From an uncultured Planctomycetaceae bacterium (GTDB taxonomy: Bacteria > Planctomycetota > Planctomycetia > Planctomycetales > Planctomycetaceae), in NCBI GenBank assembly GCA_937916515.1, contig CALFSX010000213.1:1-64000 (forward strand): 64,000 nt of DNA, in the 5' to 3' direction. Below, in pieces: positions 45,330-54,235 of this stretch; the stretch's first letter is position 1; every line of letters starts with the position of its first letter. Made by a program: the position numbers and the translations under genes. Under the pieces are notes generated by a model. The model worked only from the letters and a program-made list of their open reading frames with translations, was not told the DNA's origin and searched no databases.

Positions 45330-46181
45330 ATGAATAACGTCGTCGGCAAAATGTTGATTGTCATGCAGCTCGTGTTCAGCATCCTGTTCATGTGCTTTGC
45401 AGGAGCGGTCTACACTTTCCAGGGCGCATGGCGAACCAAAGCTGTGGCTTTGCAAAGTCAGCTGGATGATACAAACAAGCAGGTCGAAGACGCCAATGCC
45501 GCTCGCGACCGCGATGTTAAGCAGTTGAGCGCAGAGCGCGATGCTGCGACAACTGAACGCGATGCGATTCGAGCACAGCTTGAACAGGCACAAACACAGG
45601 CTCAGAGCAAAACTGAGCAGCTGGCTGCCGCTTCGCAGGAACGCGACAAGGCTTTAGCTGACGGTGAAATTGCTACTGCAGAAGCAGCCGCGCGAGTTGC
45701 AGAAACCACAGCCGTGGTGAAAGAGCGAGAGAGTCTTCGAAAGCGAATCACTGAACTGATTAAAGAAATTCAGAAAACGGAAGACGAGCTTTTGGACAGT
45801 AAGGGCAAGCTGGCTTCCGCTGTGGAAATGGAAGAACAGTACCTGACAAAAATTGGCGACCTGAGCGATCTGTTGCGAGCCAACGGCCTTGATCCGGAAC
45901 AACAACTGGCAAGCGCGGTTCCTGGTAAGATTGAGAAGGTTGATGGGTTTGTGGATGCGACAACTCGCAACCAGGCTCGCACTCAGGAACTGATTCAAAT
46001 TACTGTCGGAAGCGACGACAAGATTTTGGAAGGAATGCTTCTGACGGTTTATCGTAACGACGACTATGTCTGCCAGGCTCGTGTTGTAAAGGTTTACCCA
46101 GACACGGCAGTCTGCATCGTCGAAGAAAAAACACGCAACGGAATTGTTCAGCGAGGCGACAATGTCACAACAAAACTCTGA
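45330..46181 (+). CDS. Coiled-coil membrane protein with a C-terminal beta domain (operon gene 2)
   Basis: 283 residues, with GGAGAG nine bases before the ATG. TM at ~8-30 (MLIVMQLVFSILFMCFAGAVYTF). A long coiled coil at ~40-190, rich in Ala, Gln, Glu and Arg. A compact C-terminal domain (~210-283) contains LEGMLLTVYRNDDYVCQARVVKV and RNGIVQRGDNVTTKL, resembling small beta-barrel domains at the ends of flagellar FlgT-like or envelope proteins. The next small gene overlaps its end by 20 bp. Probably a membrane-anchored structural protein; function unknown. Confidence 0.65.
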   Translation: MNNVVGKMLIVMQLVFSILFMCFAGAVYTFQGAWRTKAVALQSQLDDTNKQVEDANAARDRDVKQLSAERDAATTERDAIRAQLEQAQTQAQSKTEQLAAASQERDKALADGEIATAEAAARVAETTAVVKERESLRKRITELIKEIQKTEDELLDSKGKLASAVEMEEQYLTKIGDLSDLLRANGLDPEQQLASAVPGKIEKVDGFVDATTRNQARTQELIQITVGSDDKILEGMLLTVYRNDDYVCQARVVKVYPDTAVCIVEEKTRNGIVQRGDNVTTKL

Positions 46182-46290
46182 TCCGACAATCTACGATGGT
46201 CTTATGTTTGTCGCTTTGGCGGCGGTCATTATCGGCATCGTATTCCTGGTGATGTCACTGGGACAATACGGCTGGAGCGGCCCGTCGTAG
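46162..46290 (+). CDS. 42-residue single-TM protein (operon gene 3)
   Basis: MSQQNSDPTIYDGLMFVALA, then AVIIGIVFLVMSLGQYGWSG and PS. One TM helix (~13-33). The start overlaps the preceding gene by 20 bp, and gcgaggcgac provides a plausible ribosome binding site six bases upstream. Frame, composition and overlap support a real small protein, probably co-translated with the two coiled-coil proteins as a subunit of the same membrane complex. No family is known to me. Confidence 0.65.
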   Translation: MSQQNSDPTIYDGLMFVALAAVIIGIVFLVMSLGQYGWSGPS

Positions 46291-46426
46291 TCAAGGCGAC
46301 TACGACCAATATTTGATCATGTTATTCAGGTGGCCGAGGCCGGACTGAACTTGCAAACGAAGCCGTTTGGGTTTCATTTGCAGTTCATTTTGGCCCCGGT
46401 CACTTGTACTTGTTGCTGGTGTCCAG

Positions 46427-46468
46427 GATCAGCTGGCCAAGATCAGCTGGCCAAGATCAGCTGGCCAG
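46427..46468 (+). repeat. Tandem 14-bp repeat, three units
   Basis: gatcagctggccaa occurs at 46427-46440 and 46441-46454, and with one change (gatcagctggccag) at 46455-46468. It lies in the short convergent gap between the small membrane-protein gene and the zinc-ribbon gene. Each unit contains the dyad cagctg. Confidence 0.85.
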
Positions 46469-46504
46469 ACGCGAAATCAACTCACCGTGTTTGTGGTGAG
46501 CGAT

Positions 46505-47224
46505 TTAGTCAGCTTCGCTGGCGACCGTGTATTGAATTCGCCCGCAGGCTCGGCATTGAACGAACTCGCCAAGGTTCAATCGCACGACATCCTGCGATGT
46601 TGATAACGTGTTGCATTCTGTGCAATACGCGTCTTCAACTTTGGCCATGGCGGTCGCACCTTCAGATGCCTTTAGTCGCTTGTACGCACCCATCGCTTCG
46701 CCGGGCGGGATCACTTTTTCGGCGGCTTTGATTTCGTCGTTCAGGCGAGCAACGTCTGCATTCAGGCCGGGTTCTCGTTCGGCAACTTCGGCTTTGATTT
46801 CTGCCAGCTTTTGTTTCAGGTCGGCAACAGCCTGTTGTAGTTCGGTCAGCACGGTTTCAGCAGCATCAACGTCGGCCAGCATTGCCAGCACTTCGTCTTC
46901 CAGTTCGGCGCAGGCCAGCGTTTCGGTGTTAATCTGCCCCTGAATGATGGCGTACTCTTTGTTGGATCCCGCTTCGTTCAGACGTAATTTATGTTTTTGA
47001 ACGGCTGCTTCGCGAGTCTTCAGGTTTAGCGACGCTTCATCGGTGGCTCGCTTAAGCTTTTGGATTTGTTCCTTTTGAGCGACACATTCCTGTTCTGCGG
47101 CGGCAATTTTCTTCTCTGCGGCGGCGATTCGTCGCGGACCATGAGCCAGCATGTTTTCCGCATCTGCCATCTGTTGCAGCAGTTCGTGCAGGTGCTGATA
47201 CGCCAGAGAAGTGTCGGTGGCCAT
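46505..47224 (-). CDS. Coiled-coil protein with C4-type zinc ribbon
   Basis: 239 residues. A long antiparallel coiled coil (~10-175) is followed by CTECNTLSTSQDVVRLN... and CRACGRIQY, a four-cysteine zinc ribbon (CxxC...CxxC, ~201-229). This matches the bacterial zf-RING_7/DUF164 family. Members are thought to bind nucleic acids or act as adaptors, but the role is not established. No partner is encoded next to it. Confidence 0.85.
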   Translation of the reverse strand: MATDTSLAYQHLHELLQQMADAENMLAHGPRRIAAAEKKIAAAEQECVAQKEQIQKLKRATDEASLNLKTREAAVQKHKLRLNEAGSNKEYAIIQGQINTETLACAELEDEVLAMLADVDAAETVLTELQQAVADLKQKLAEIKAEVAEREPGLNADVARLNDEIKAAEKVIPPGEAMGAYKRLKASEGATAMAKVEDAYCTECNTLSTSQDVVRLNLGEFVQCRACGRIQYTVASEAD

Positions 47225-47528
47225 ATAGGAAAACTCCGCGAGAAGGGTGTAGAATCAGCCATTGTCCACTGATCGAACAACGATTTAGCGTTATTGTGAC
47301 CAGCAGTTCAGTCCGGCAGGAAATCGCATTCTATGAAGCCTGGCCTGGTTTCTCTACAAACCCGGGACGGAAACAGCCCTCAACTTGTCAATGTATCCTT
47401 CCCCAACGCGGGCCTGGTTCTTGCCCAGTTTAAGCAACCGTTCGGAAATACGTCATCGTCGTTCAGGAAAATGCACGGCAGCCCTGCATGATTCTTAGTC
47501 CGACTTCAATACACAGGAACAGCGTTCA
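47225..47528. other. 304-bp divergent gap
   Basis: Between the zinc-ribbon gene and the cobA-hemD gene. I looked for a cobalamin riboswitch (B12 box GCCACTG) and did not find one. No other feature is seen. Confidence 0.5.
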
Positions 47529-49046
47529 GTGACTTCAGGAAAGGTATATTTGGTTGGCGCAGGTCCGGGCGATCCAGGGCTGCTGACGTTGCGAGGGGCT
47601 GAAGTTCTGGCAGAAGCGGATCTGGTTCTTTTCGACGGTTTGGCCAATCCTTTGCTTCTGAAGTTGACCAAAGGCATTTGCGAACGAACCGCGCGGACAC
47701 GCGAAGGCAGCGATCGCATTGTGCCGCAGCAGGAGATCAACGACCGACTTGTTTCGGCCGCCCGCCAGGGAAAGAAAGTCGTGCGGCTGAAAGGCGGTGA
47801 CCCCTATATTTTTGGGCGAGGCAGTGAAGAAGCCGCCGCGTTGGAGGCGGCAGGAATTCCATTTGAAGTGGTTCCGGGAATTACGGCGGCAACCGCGGCG
47901 GGTGAGTATGCCGGGTTCTCCTTCACTCATCGCGATGTGGCGTCAGCAGTGGCTTTTGTGACGGGCCACGAAGATCCCACGCGTGAATCCAGTCGACTGG
48001 ATTTTGACGCACTAGCTGCGTTCCCGGGTACGCTGGTTTTTTATATGGGGCTTGGACGCATTCGAACGATTTGCGACCAGCTGATTGCTTCCGGTAAGCC
48101 GACGACAACTCCCGCTGCGGTGATTTGCCGAGCATCTTTACCGACGCAACAGGTGGTGACGGCCACTCTGGAATCGTTGCCGGATGCCGTCAGTAACGCG
48201 GGGCTCAGGCCGCCTTCTCTGATTGTTGTCGGTGAATGTGTTAGTTTAAGACAGGCGAAATCATGGTTCGAAAATCGCCCGCTGTTTAAACAAACCATCG
48301 GCATTACTCGTCCGGCGCATCAATGCGTTGAGATTGCTGATCGCATCTCTCGACTGGCAGGACAGCCAGTGATTATGCCGTTGATTGAAATCAATCCAAT
48401 CGACGACGATCAACTGCAGATGCTTGACGAAGCGATTTCCAATTTAAGTACCTATCACTGGTTGATCTTTACCAGCGTCAACGGCGTGACGGCATTCTTC
48501 GATCGACTCTGGGCTTTGGGGCACGATGTTCGGTCGCTGGCCACGTTGAAGATCGCTGCCATCGGATCTTCGACTGCTGCGGCGATCGAGGCGTATTCGC
48601 TGAGGCCGGATGTGGTTCCTGAGTCGTTTCGGGCAGAGGCGCTTGCTGAAGCGATGATCCCGTTGGTGAACGGCCAGAATGTGCTGTGGGCGAGAGCCAG
48701 TCGTGGGCGAGAAGTATTGCCTGAAATGTTAACTGCGGCTGGTGCCCACGTTCAGGAACTTGTTGTTTATCGCAACGAAGACGTTGCTATGTTTCCGGAT
48801 GAGACTGTTGGAATGCTTCGTTCCGGACAGTTGGCCTGGATCGGCTTAAGCAGTCCGTCGATTGCTCGACAGTTTGCCAAACTGCTGCAGAACCACGAAA
48901 TTGATGCCGGTCAGTTAACCACAAAAATCGCGGCGATCAGCCCGGTAACAGCCGAAACCGCTCGCGAATGTGGGCTTCCTGTGGCCATTGTGGCGACAGT
49001 TTTTACCTGGGACGGTATCATTGAAGCGATTGCTGGATCAAACTGA
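47529..49046 (+). CDS. Fused uroporphyrinogen-III methyltransferase / uroporphyrinogen-III synthase
   Basis: 505 residues from a GTG start; aggaaagg lies in the first codons, so the exact start is uncertain. Residues ~1-245 are CobA/SUMT: VYLVGAGPGDPGLLTLRGAE, VVRLKGGDPYIFGRGSEE, VVPGITAATAAGEYAG, THRDVASAVAFVTGHEDP. Residues ~255-500 are HemD: IGITRPAHQCVEIADRISR, WLIFTSVNGVTAFF, AIGSSTAAAIEAY, LWARASRGREVLPEML, WIGLSSPSIARQF. The protein would close hydroxymethylbilane to uroporphyrinogen III and methylate it twice to precorrin-2 for siroheme or cobalamin. Fusions of this order occur in several phyla. Confidence 0.92.
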   Translation: MTSGKVYLVGAGPGDPGLLTLRGAEVLAEADLVLFDGLANPLLLKLTKGICERTARTREGSDRIVPQQEINDRLVSAARQGKKVVRLKGGDPYIFGRGSEEAAALEAAGIPFEVVPGITAATAAGEYAGFSFTHRDVASAVAFVTGHEDPTRESSRLDFDALAAFPGTLVFYMGLGRIRTICDQLIASGKPTTTPAAVICRASLPTQQVVTATLESLPDAVSNAGLRPPSLIVVGECVSLRQAKSWFENRPLFKQTIGITRPAHQCVEIADRISRLAGQPVIMPLIEINPIDDDQLQMLDEAISNLSTYHWLIFTSVNGVTAFFDRLWALGHDVRSLATLKIAAIGSSTAAAIEAYSLRPDVVPESFRAEALAEAMIPLVNGQNVLWARASRGREVLPEMLTAAGAHVQELVVYRNEDVAMFPDETVGMLRSGQLAWIGLSSPSIARQFAKLLQNHEIDAGQLTTKIAAISPVTAETARECGLPVAIVATVFTWDGIIEAIAGSN

Positions 49047-49158
49047 TCCAATCGTGTCCTCCAACGCTTCAGGAATTCAGTTGGTACAAGCCGTAGAGAA
49101 GCAGAAGCCTTCCAGCGGCAACCATATTCCTCTTTAAATCCCGCGCAGAAAGCCCTTC

Positions 49159-50091
49159 ATGATTCGATCGCTTTTCACACTGCTTTTGTTCTCCGCCGTT
49201 GGCACTTCTATGGCAGAAGACATTTCGCATGGATTTCTGGCTACCGGCAGCCAGACCTACATTGTGGATGGTGACAGCAACAAAATCTGGAACTATCCGC
49301 ATGCCAGTCGTGACGGCTATGTGCTGCAAAACGGCAACATTATTCTGACCCTGAACAAAGGCCCGAAGTACAGCGGCGGCGCGGTCATTGAAATTGATCG
49401 GGCGACTGGTGAAGAGCTGCTGATTTTTAAAGGGACTCAAAGCGAAGTTAACAGTGCTCAGCCAACTGCGGATGGCACCTTTGTGATTACGGAAGCGGGT
49501 GAAAAGCCACGTCTTCTGGAAGTTGATCGTCAGGGGAAGGTTGTCGTGGAGTTTCCGTTGCAGTGCCAGAACGGTAATCATCACATGGAAACTCGCATGG
49601 CCCGCAAACTTGATGATGGTACTTTTCTGGCCCCTCATCTGCTGGACTTCGCGGTCAAGCATTACGACGCCGCAGGAAAGTTGCTGGGCCAGATGGATAC
49701 GACCGTGGAAGGTGATCCAGACCGCAAAATTCACTCATGGCCTTTCACCGCAATTCGTCAGTCAAACGGAAATACTTTGGTTTGTTGCACCAACGGTAAT
49801 CGGGTTGTTGAGTTTGATGCTGCGGGAAAAGCTGTTTGGCAACTGACCAACGACGATCTGCCAGGACCATGGTTGCAGGATCCGTGCGGATCACAGGTTT
49901 TGCCGAACGGCAATATCGTGATTACCAGCTATGCGGCTGGTCGAGCCGACGTGAACGCCCCCAAGCTTCTGGAAGTTACTCGTGATAAGAAAGTTGTCTG
50001 GACGTATCGAGATTCCAACAAATTTGGAATTCACCACTTTCAAATTCTGACACCTGATGGCAAAGCATTGCCTGGACCGCAGTTGAAATAA
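49159..50091 (+). CDS. Secreted beta-propeller-like protein
   Basis: 310 residues with a Sec signal peptide (MIRSLFTLLLFSAVGTSMAE). Repeated segments such as VLQNGNIILTLNKG, EFDAAGKAVWQL and VLPNGNIVITSY indicate a propeller of PQQ/NHL or arylsulfotransferase-like type. No catalytic residues could be identified. Likely periplasmic. It lies before another propeller protein and a DUF1080 protein on the same strand, spaced by about 100 bp and 70 bp, so joint expression is possible. Confidence 0.7.
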   Translation: MIRSLFTLLLFSAVGTSMAEDISHGFLATGSQTYIVDGDSNKIWNYPHASRDGYVLQNGNIILTLNKGPKYSGGAVIEIDRATGEELLIFKGTQSEVNSAQPTADGTFVITEAGEKPRLLEVDRQGKVVVEFPLQCQNGNHHMETRMARKLDDGTFLAPHLLDFAVKHYDAAGKLLGQMDTTVEGDPDRKIHSWPFTAIRQSNGNTLVCCTNGNRVVEFDAAGKAVWQLTNDDLPGPWLQDPCGSQVLPNGNIVITSYAAGRADVNAPKLLEVTRDKKVVWTYRDSNKFGIHHFQILTPDGKALPGPQLK

Positions 50092-50206
50092 CCATGGCTG
50101 ACGCGTTTTCCGTAAGACAGTCGTTTTGTTGTTCGCTATTATTCTGAAATTGCATTCAGCAACGTAAGTTCCCGCTCGATCACTCCTACCTCAGCAGACT
50201 CGATTT

Positions 50207-51541
50207 ATGCTTGCCACTTCTATTTCTAATCGATTCCGTTTCGCTTCCTGGTCGACTCTGCTTGTGTTGTTGCCAGCTGTATTGTTGCCAACCGTGGCGA
50301 TCGCAGATGATGACATTTCATGGCCGTTTCGCGGCGGCCCAACGTTGAACGGGCACGTGGCAGCAACAGATGCTGTGGGGCTTCCGTCAGAATTTGACGA
50401 AGCTTCCGGGACGAATATCAAGTGGAAAGTGAAGCTGGAAGGGTTTGGTCATTCAACGGCGATTATCGGTGGCGGTAAAGCATGGTTGACGTCAGCGACG
50501 GAAGACGGCAAACAACAATTTATCTACTGCCTTGACGCTGAATCCGGCAAGGTGCTGCATCATAAACTGCTGTTTGAAAACGCCGAACCGGAACCTCTGA
50601 ACAACAATATCAACACCTACGCTTCTCCATCGTGTGCTTTGGAAGCTGACGCTGTTTATGTTCACTTTGGATCTTACGGAACAGCGAAGTTGAATCCGGA
50701 AACAGCCGACGTCGTATGGGAACGCAAAGACATTCAGTGCCGACATTTTCGTGGGCCTGGTTCGTCGCCGATTATTTTCAAAGACCTGCTGATTCTGACT
50801 TTCGACGGCATCGACGCTCAGTTTGTAATGGCCCTGGATAAACACTCAGGCAAAACGGTTTGGCGTACTGATCGCTCCACGGACTATGGTGACCTTGACG
50901 AAGATGGCAAACCCAAGCGAGAAGGCGATTTACGAAAAGCGTACAGCACGCCCTCTCTGGTTGAGGTCAACGGACGAACTCAGGTTGTGTCGGTCGGCTC
51001 ACGAGCTGGCTTTGCGTATGATGCGTTGACTGGCAAAGAGATCTGGGGCATTCGTCACGATGACTTCAACGCTGCCGCGCCGCCAAGCTTTTACAAGAAC
51101 TTTGCAATTCTGAATACCGGATCACGGGGAGCCAATCTGATGGCGGTGGAATTGAACGAAACCACCAAAGGCGATGTGACTGAATCTCACGTGAAGTGGA
51201 ACCGAGACAAGGCGAACAGTCGCCTGGCGGCTCCGTTGCTGGTGGAGAACCGAATTTACATGATCACAGACACTGGCGTTGCGAATTGCGTGGACGCAGA
51301 AACTGGCGATGAAGTCTGGAAGGATCGCGTTGGAGGAACTCATGTTGCGTCTCCAATCTTCGCCAATGGGCTGATCTACTTCTGCAGCGAAGAAGGCGAT
51401 GTGACCGTGATCGAAGCCGGTGATGAATTCAAAGTGATTACAAAGAACCATATTGCGGATGGCATGCGGGCTTCACCCAGTGCCGCTCATGGGCGGCTGT
51501 ACCTTCGCACATTTGGACATCTGTACTGCATTGGGCAGTAG
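50207..51541 (+). CDS. Secreted PQQ-binding-like beta-propeller protein
   Basis: 444 residues. Signal peptide with a hydrophobic stretch (LLVLLPAVLLPTVAIA) and cleavage before DDDISW. The mature start WPFRGGPTLNGH is typical of planctomycete PQQ-like proteins. Repeats: FIYCLDAESGKVLHHKLLF, VMALDKHSGKTVWRTD, FAYDALTGKEIWGIR, VDAETGDEVWKDRV. It is probably an eight-bladed propeller in the periplasm. PQQ binding is not proven. Confidence 0.82.
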   Translation: MLATSISNRFRFASWSTLLVLLPAVLLPTVAIADDDISWPFRGGPTLNGHVAATDAVGLPSEFDEASGTNIKWKVKLEGFGHSTAIIGGGKAWLTSATEDGKQQFIYCLDAESGKVLHHKLLFENAEPEPLNNNINTYASPSCALEADAVYVHFGSYGTAKLNPETADVVWERKDIQCRHFRGPGSSPIIFKDLLILTFDGIDAQFVMALDKHSGKTVWRTDRSTDYGDLDEDGKPKREGDLRKAYSTPSLVEVNGRTQVVSVGSRAGFAYDALTGKEIWGIRHDDFNAAAPPSFYKNFAILNTGSRGANLMAVELNETTKGDVTESHVKWNRDKANSRLAAPLLVENRIYMITDTGVANCVDAETGDEVWKDRVGGTHVASPIFANGLIYFCSEEGDVTVIEAGDEFKVITKNHIADGMRASPSAAHGRLYLRTFGHLYCIGQ

Positions 51542-51611
51542 GGCATCAAACTTTAGTAAGTGAGTCCTGGTGGATCGCCGGGTAAACATGTTTTCCTGAT
51601 TGGAACTGTAA

Positions 51612-52400
51612 ATGAAAATTCAGATTGTGGTGTCAGCCGTTTTGCTTTGTTGTGGTGGCTGGGTACAGGCGGACGAGCCGGAATTTAAAACCGGCGAGTG
51701 GGTTTCTTTGTTCAACGGCAAAGATATGTCTGGCTGGACGCCCAAAATTCGCTATTCCGATTTCGGTGAAAACTATGGCAACACATTTCGCGTCGAAGAT
51801 GGCATGCTGAAGGTTCGATACGACCAGTACGAAGAGTTTGGTGAACGCTTCGGGCACCTGTTTTACAAGACTGAATTTTCGAACTACAAGTTTCGAGTTG
51901 AGTATCGCTTTGTTGGTGATCAATGCAAGGGTGGCCCCGGTTGGGCAACTCGCAACAGTGGGGTTATGATTCACGGTCAGAAGCCGGAAACAATGGATAA
52001 GGATCAGGACTTCCCTGTTTCCATTGAGGTTCAGTTGCTGGCTGGTAATGGCAAGGACGCTCGCACCACATCGAACCTGTGTACTCCAGGTACCAACGTT
52101 GTGATGAATGGCGAGCTGAAGAAGCAGCACTGCATCAGTTCAAAATCGAAAACCCATCACCTTGATGAATGGGTGACTGCCGAAATTGAAGTTCGAGGCA
52201 ACAAGGTCATCAAGCACATTCTGGATGGCGATGTTGTGTTGGAATACAACGAGCCTCAGTTGGACGAACGGGACAAAAGCGCGAAGAAGCTCATCAAGGA
52301 TGGCAAGCTGGCGTTAAGCGGTGGCACCATCTCACTGCAATCAGAAAGTCATCCCTGCGAATTCCGCAAGGTGGAGATCATGGTTCTGGACGCTGAGTGA
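51612..52400 (+). CDS. DUF1080 (3-keto-disaccharide hydrolase) protein
   Basis: 262 residues, with a good site (ttggaactg) before the ATG and a signal peptide ending around VQADEP. Domain signature: WVSLFNGKDMSGWTPK at the start and GTISLQSESHPCEFRKVEI at the end of the jelly-roll. Members of this family cleave 3-keto sugars or bind glycans in planctomycetes and Bacteroidota. The substrate is not predictable. The gene is followed by a very stable hairpin at 52454-52514. Confidence 0.88.
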   Translation: MKIQIVVSAVLLCCGGWVQADEPEFKTGEWVSLFNGKDMSGWTPKIRYSDFGENYGNTFRVEDGMLKVRYDQYEEFGERFGHLFYKTEFSNYKFRVEYRFVGDQCKGGPGWATRNSGVMIHGQKPETMDKDQDFPVSIEVQLLAGNGKDARTTSNLCTPGTNVVMNGELKKQHCISSKSKTHHLDEWVTAEIEVRGNKVIKHILDGDVVLEYNEPQLDERDKSAKKLIKDGKLALSGGTISLQSESHPCEFRKVEIMVLDAE

Positions 52401-52453
52401 GTTGCTGTGGCCTGTCTGCGTAATTCCATACGCGGCCAAAAATTGACACTTTT

Positions 52454-52514
52454 GACCCGACTCGTAAAGGAGTCCGCAGGCAATCCGCTGCAGGACTTCT
52501 GTTCGAGTCGGGTT
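52454..52514. terminator. Extended hairpin between convergent genes
   Basis: acccgactcg pairs with cgagtcgggt; inside, aggagtcc pairs with ggacttct (one G-U pair), and gcag with ctgc at the top. The whole forms one long stem-loop between the stops of the DUF1080 gene and the KAS III-like gene. It probably ends transcription from both sides, though no T-run is attached. Confidence 0.6.
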
Positions 52515-52580
52515 AAACATTTTAAGCACTCTTGTTGAAGCTGATTTCGCTTTTGGCGTCAGTTTTCGACTGGCGTGCGA

Positions 52581-53747
52581 CTAAGCAACAACCGGGCTTT
52601 GATCTGCTGTGGCTTTAACGGCAATGCCAGCGTTAAGGACTCCCGACTGCCAGCGGAGGCATGCATGGCCCGCAGACATGTGGTCTGAGATCTCGTTCAT
52701 GCAGATACCGGCGGCCAGCAAAATCAAATGATCTCCGTTTCTTAGAGGAGCCAGTTCATTGCGAGCCATCACCTCATCAAGTCGGGACACCAAAGTTGGT
52801 ACCGACGAAGAGATTGTGTTGCCGTAGAATTCCAGATTGTTCAGGAATTCAATCTCTGGAAACTCAGTTTTGGCCGCAGCAATGAGAGCCTTCAATAGTT
52901 TTCCGCTCGGTTGGTGTGGAGCAACAACCACTCGCTGTCCCGGACTATGCTCAATTGACAGCAATGCGGCTCGCAGGTTGTCCAGCATCAGTTCGATGCC
53001 GTTCAGAAAGACAGGTTCCGCATTCATTCTCATGACCTGTCGATGGCAGGGGTTGCCATGGAAGTCGAAGACGTCGGTCGTGTCTTTGCGGAATAGCGGA
53101 TCCGGATTCGGGCGGCGTTCTGAAGTGATGCGGAAGTCTTCGCTTTGAATGGAGTTCAGCGGCAGGCCACCAGCGACTTCGACCACTCCAGCGGTTGCAC
53201 CGGCTGAAACAATGCCGCAAAACAGGCGGTCAGCAGCGTCATGCCAGAGTTCCGGGGTTTCAACGGAAATCAAGGCAATGCGTGAGTCTGGCCGAGCGTC
53301 TTCCAGCAACAATGACGCTTCGGTCATGAGCTTCAGAAAACCGGCACATCCGTGATTGAATGGCGTGATTGCGTGCGAATCAATGCTAAGACGTTGCGAC
53401 AGTTGCGCTGCCAGTTCAACGCAGGCGTTGGGATCGACGTGAGAATGGCATAGCAGTATGTGATCGAAGTCTGACAGCGAGCAGTTCGCAGCCTGTTCCA
53501 GCTTTCGAGCGATACGAAGCGCTAAATCGATCGGGGCGGTCGAGCCTTTCATCAGTCTTCGCTGACTGATGCCGGTTGACCGAAAAATGCTTTTCGTGCC
53601 CGAAAAACCGGCGTTACCGCCCAATTGCGATAGCTTCAGAACCTGCTGGTTGTCCAGAGTTTCGAAGAGATCTTCCTGATCGAAGATATCCACAACTACT
53701 GACAAGCCAAGCGCGTTCTGCGCGCTATTGTTTCGTTGTTGCTTCAC
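52581..53747 (-). CDS. KAS III-like (FabH-like) thiolase-fold enzyme
   Basis: 388 residues. The catalytic triad is visible: Cys in ITPFNHGCAGFLKLM, His in VVVAPHQPSGKLLKAL and Asn in LEFYGNTISSSVPTLV. These match 3-oxoacyl-ACP synthase III, which condenses acyl-CoA with malonyl-ACP. The length is somewhat above FabH (about 320) due to an N-terminal extension. The family also contains enzymes of beta-lactone, quinolone and olefin synthesis, so the primer and product are uncertain. It is not clustered with other fab genes. Confidence 0.82.
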   Translation of the reverse strand: MKQQRNNSAQNALGLSVVVDIFDQEDLFETLDNQQVLKLSQLGGNAGFSGTKSIFRSTGISQRRLMKGSTAPIDLALRIARKLEQAANCSLSDFDHILLCHSHVDPNACVELAAQLSQRLSIDSHAITPFNHGCAGFLKLMTEASLLLEDARPDSRIALISVETPELWHDAADRLFCGIVSAGATAGVVEVAGGLPLNSIQSEDFRITSERRPNPDPLFRKDTTDVFDFHGNPCHRQVMRMNAEPVFLNGIELMLDNLRAALLSIEHSPGQRVVVAPHQPSGKLLKALIAAAKTEFPEIEFLNNLEFYGNTISSSVPTLVSRLDEVMARNELAPLRNGDHLILLAAGICMNEISDHMSAGHACLRWQSGVLNAGIAVKATADQSPVVA

Positions 53748-54235
53748 CCGTCACCCATTTTCGCCCATCTTGGGCTAATTGATTCCCAGAAAACAGCTGG
53801 GTCCCCCGACCGCTGTTGATCAAAGATTAACACGAAACCAGGGAAGGGAAAGGTACACTTGGGCTGAGACGTGGAAAACCATAAGGAACACTGAATTTTG
53901 AGCGTATTTCTTCGCCAATCGGTCACGCAGCGGCAACTTTAGGTCGGATGTGGGCAATTTTGTACAACGAATGATAATTACGTGAGTGCTCGGTCGAGAG
54001 GTGTTGATGGCTTTTGGGGTAGTCAGAGTTGCCAGACTTCGGAGTTCGATTGCCAATGGCTGAATTCTGGCGAGTCCAGTCAGGGAAAATGATCCGAATT
54101 CTTAACTGTGACGAAGCGCTACTGCTGCGTCACAGCTCGATCTTCGGGTAGTGGATCTTGTTAAAGATCCTGCAATACGGGGATCTTTGACAAGATCCCC
54201 TACCGTAACCCCAAATTTTTAACTGCGACACAGCA
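53748..54235. other. Intergenic region with an inverted-repeat element
   Basis: 488 bp upstream of the KAS III-like gene and downstream of folD. It contains a 7-bp hairpin (tgtgacg...cgtcaca) and the long inverted repeat at 54148-54203. No gene is supported. Confidence 0.5.
54148..54203. repeat. Long inverted repeat (23-bp arms)
   Basis: The left arm at 54148-54170 and right arm at 54181-54203 match over 23 bp with two mismatches around a 10-base loop. Similar sequences (ttaactgtgacg / ttaactgcgaca) flank it on both sides, so the whole may be a small mobile-type element. It lies just after the folD stop. Confidence 0.65.

Noticed and set aside
47225-47528. Cobalamin riboswitch upstream of the cobA-hemD gene
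   Set aside because: No B12 box (GCCACTG) or long structured leader was found.
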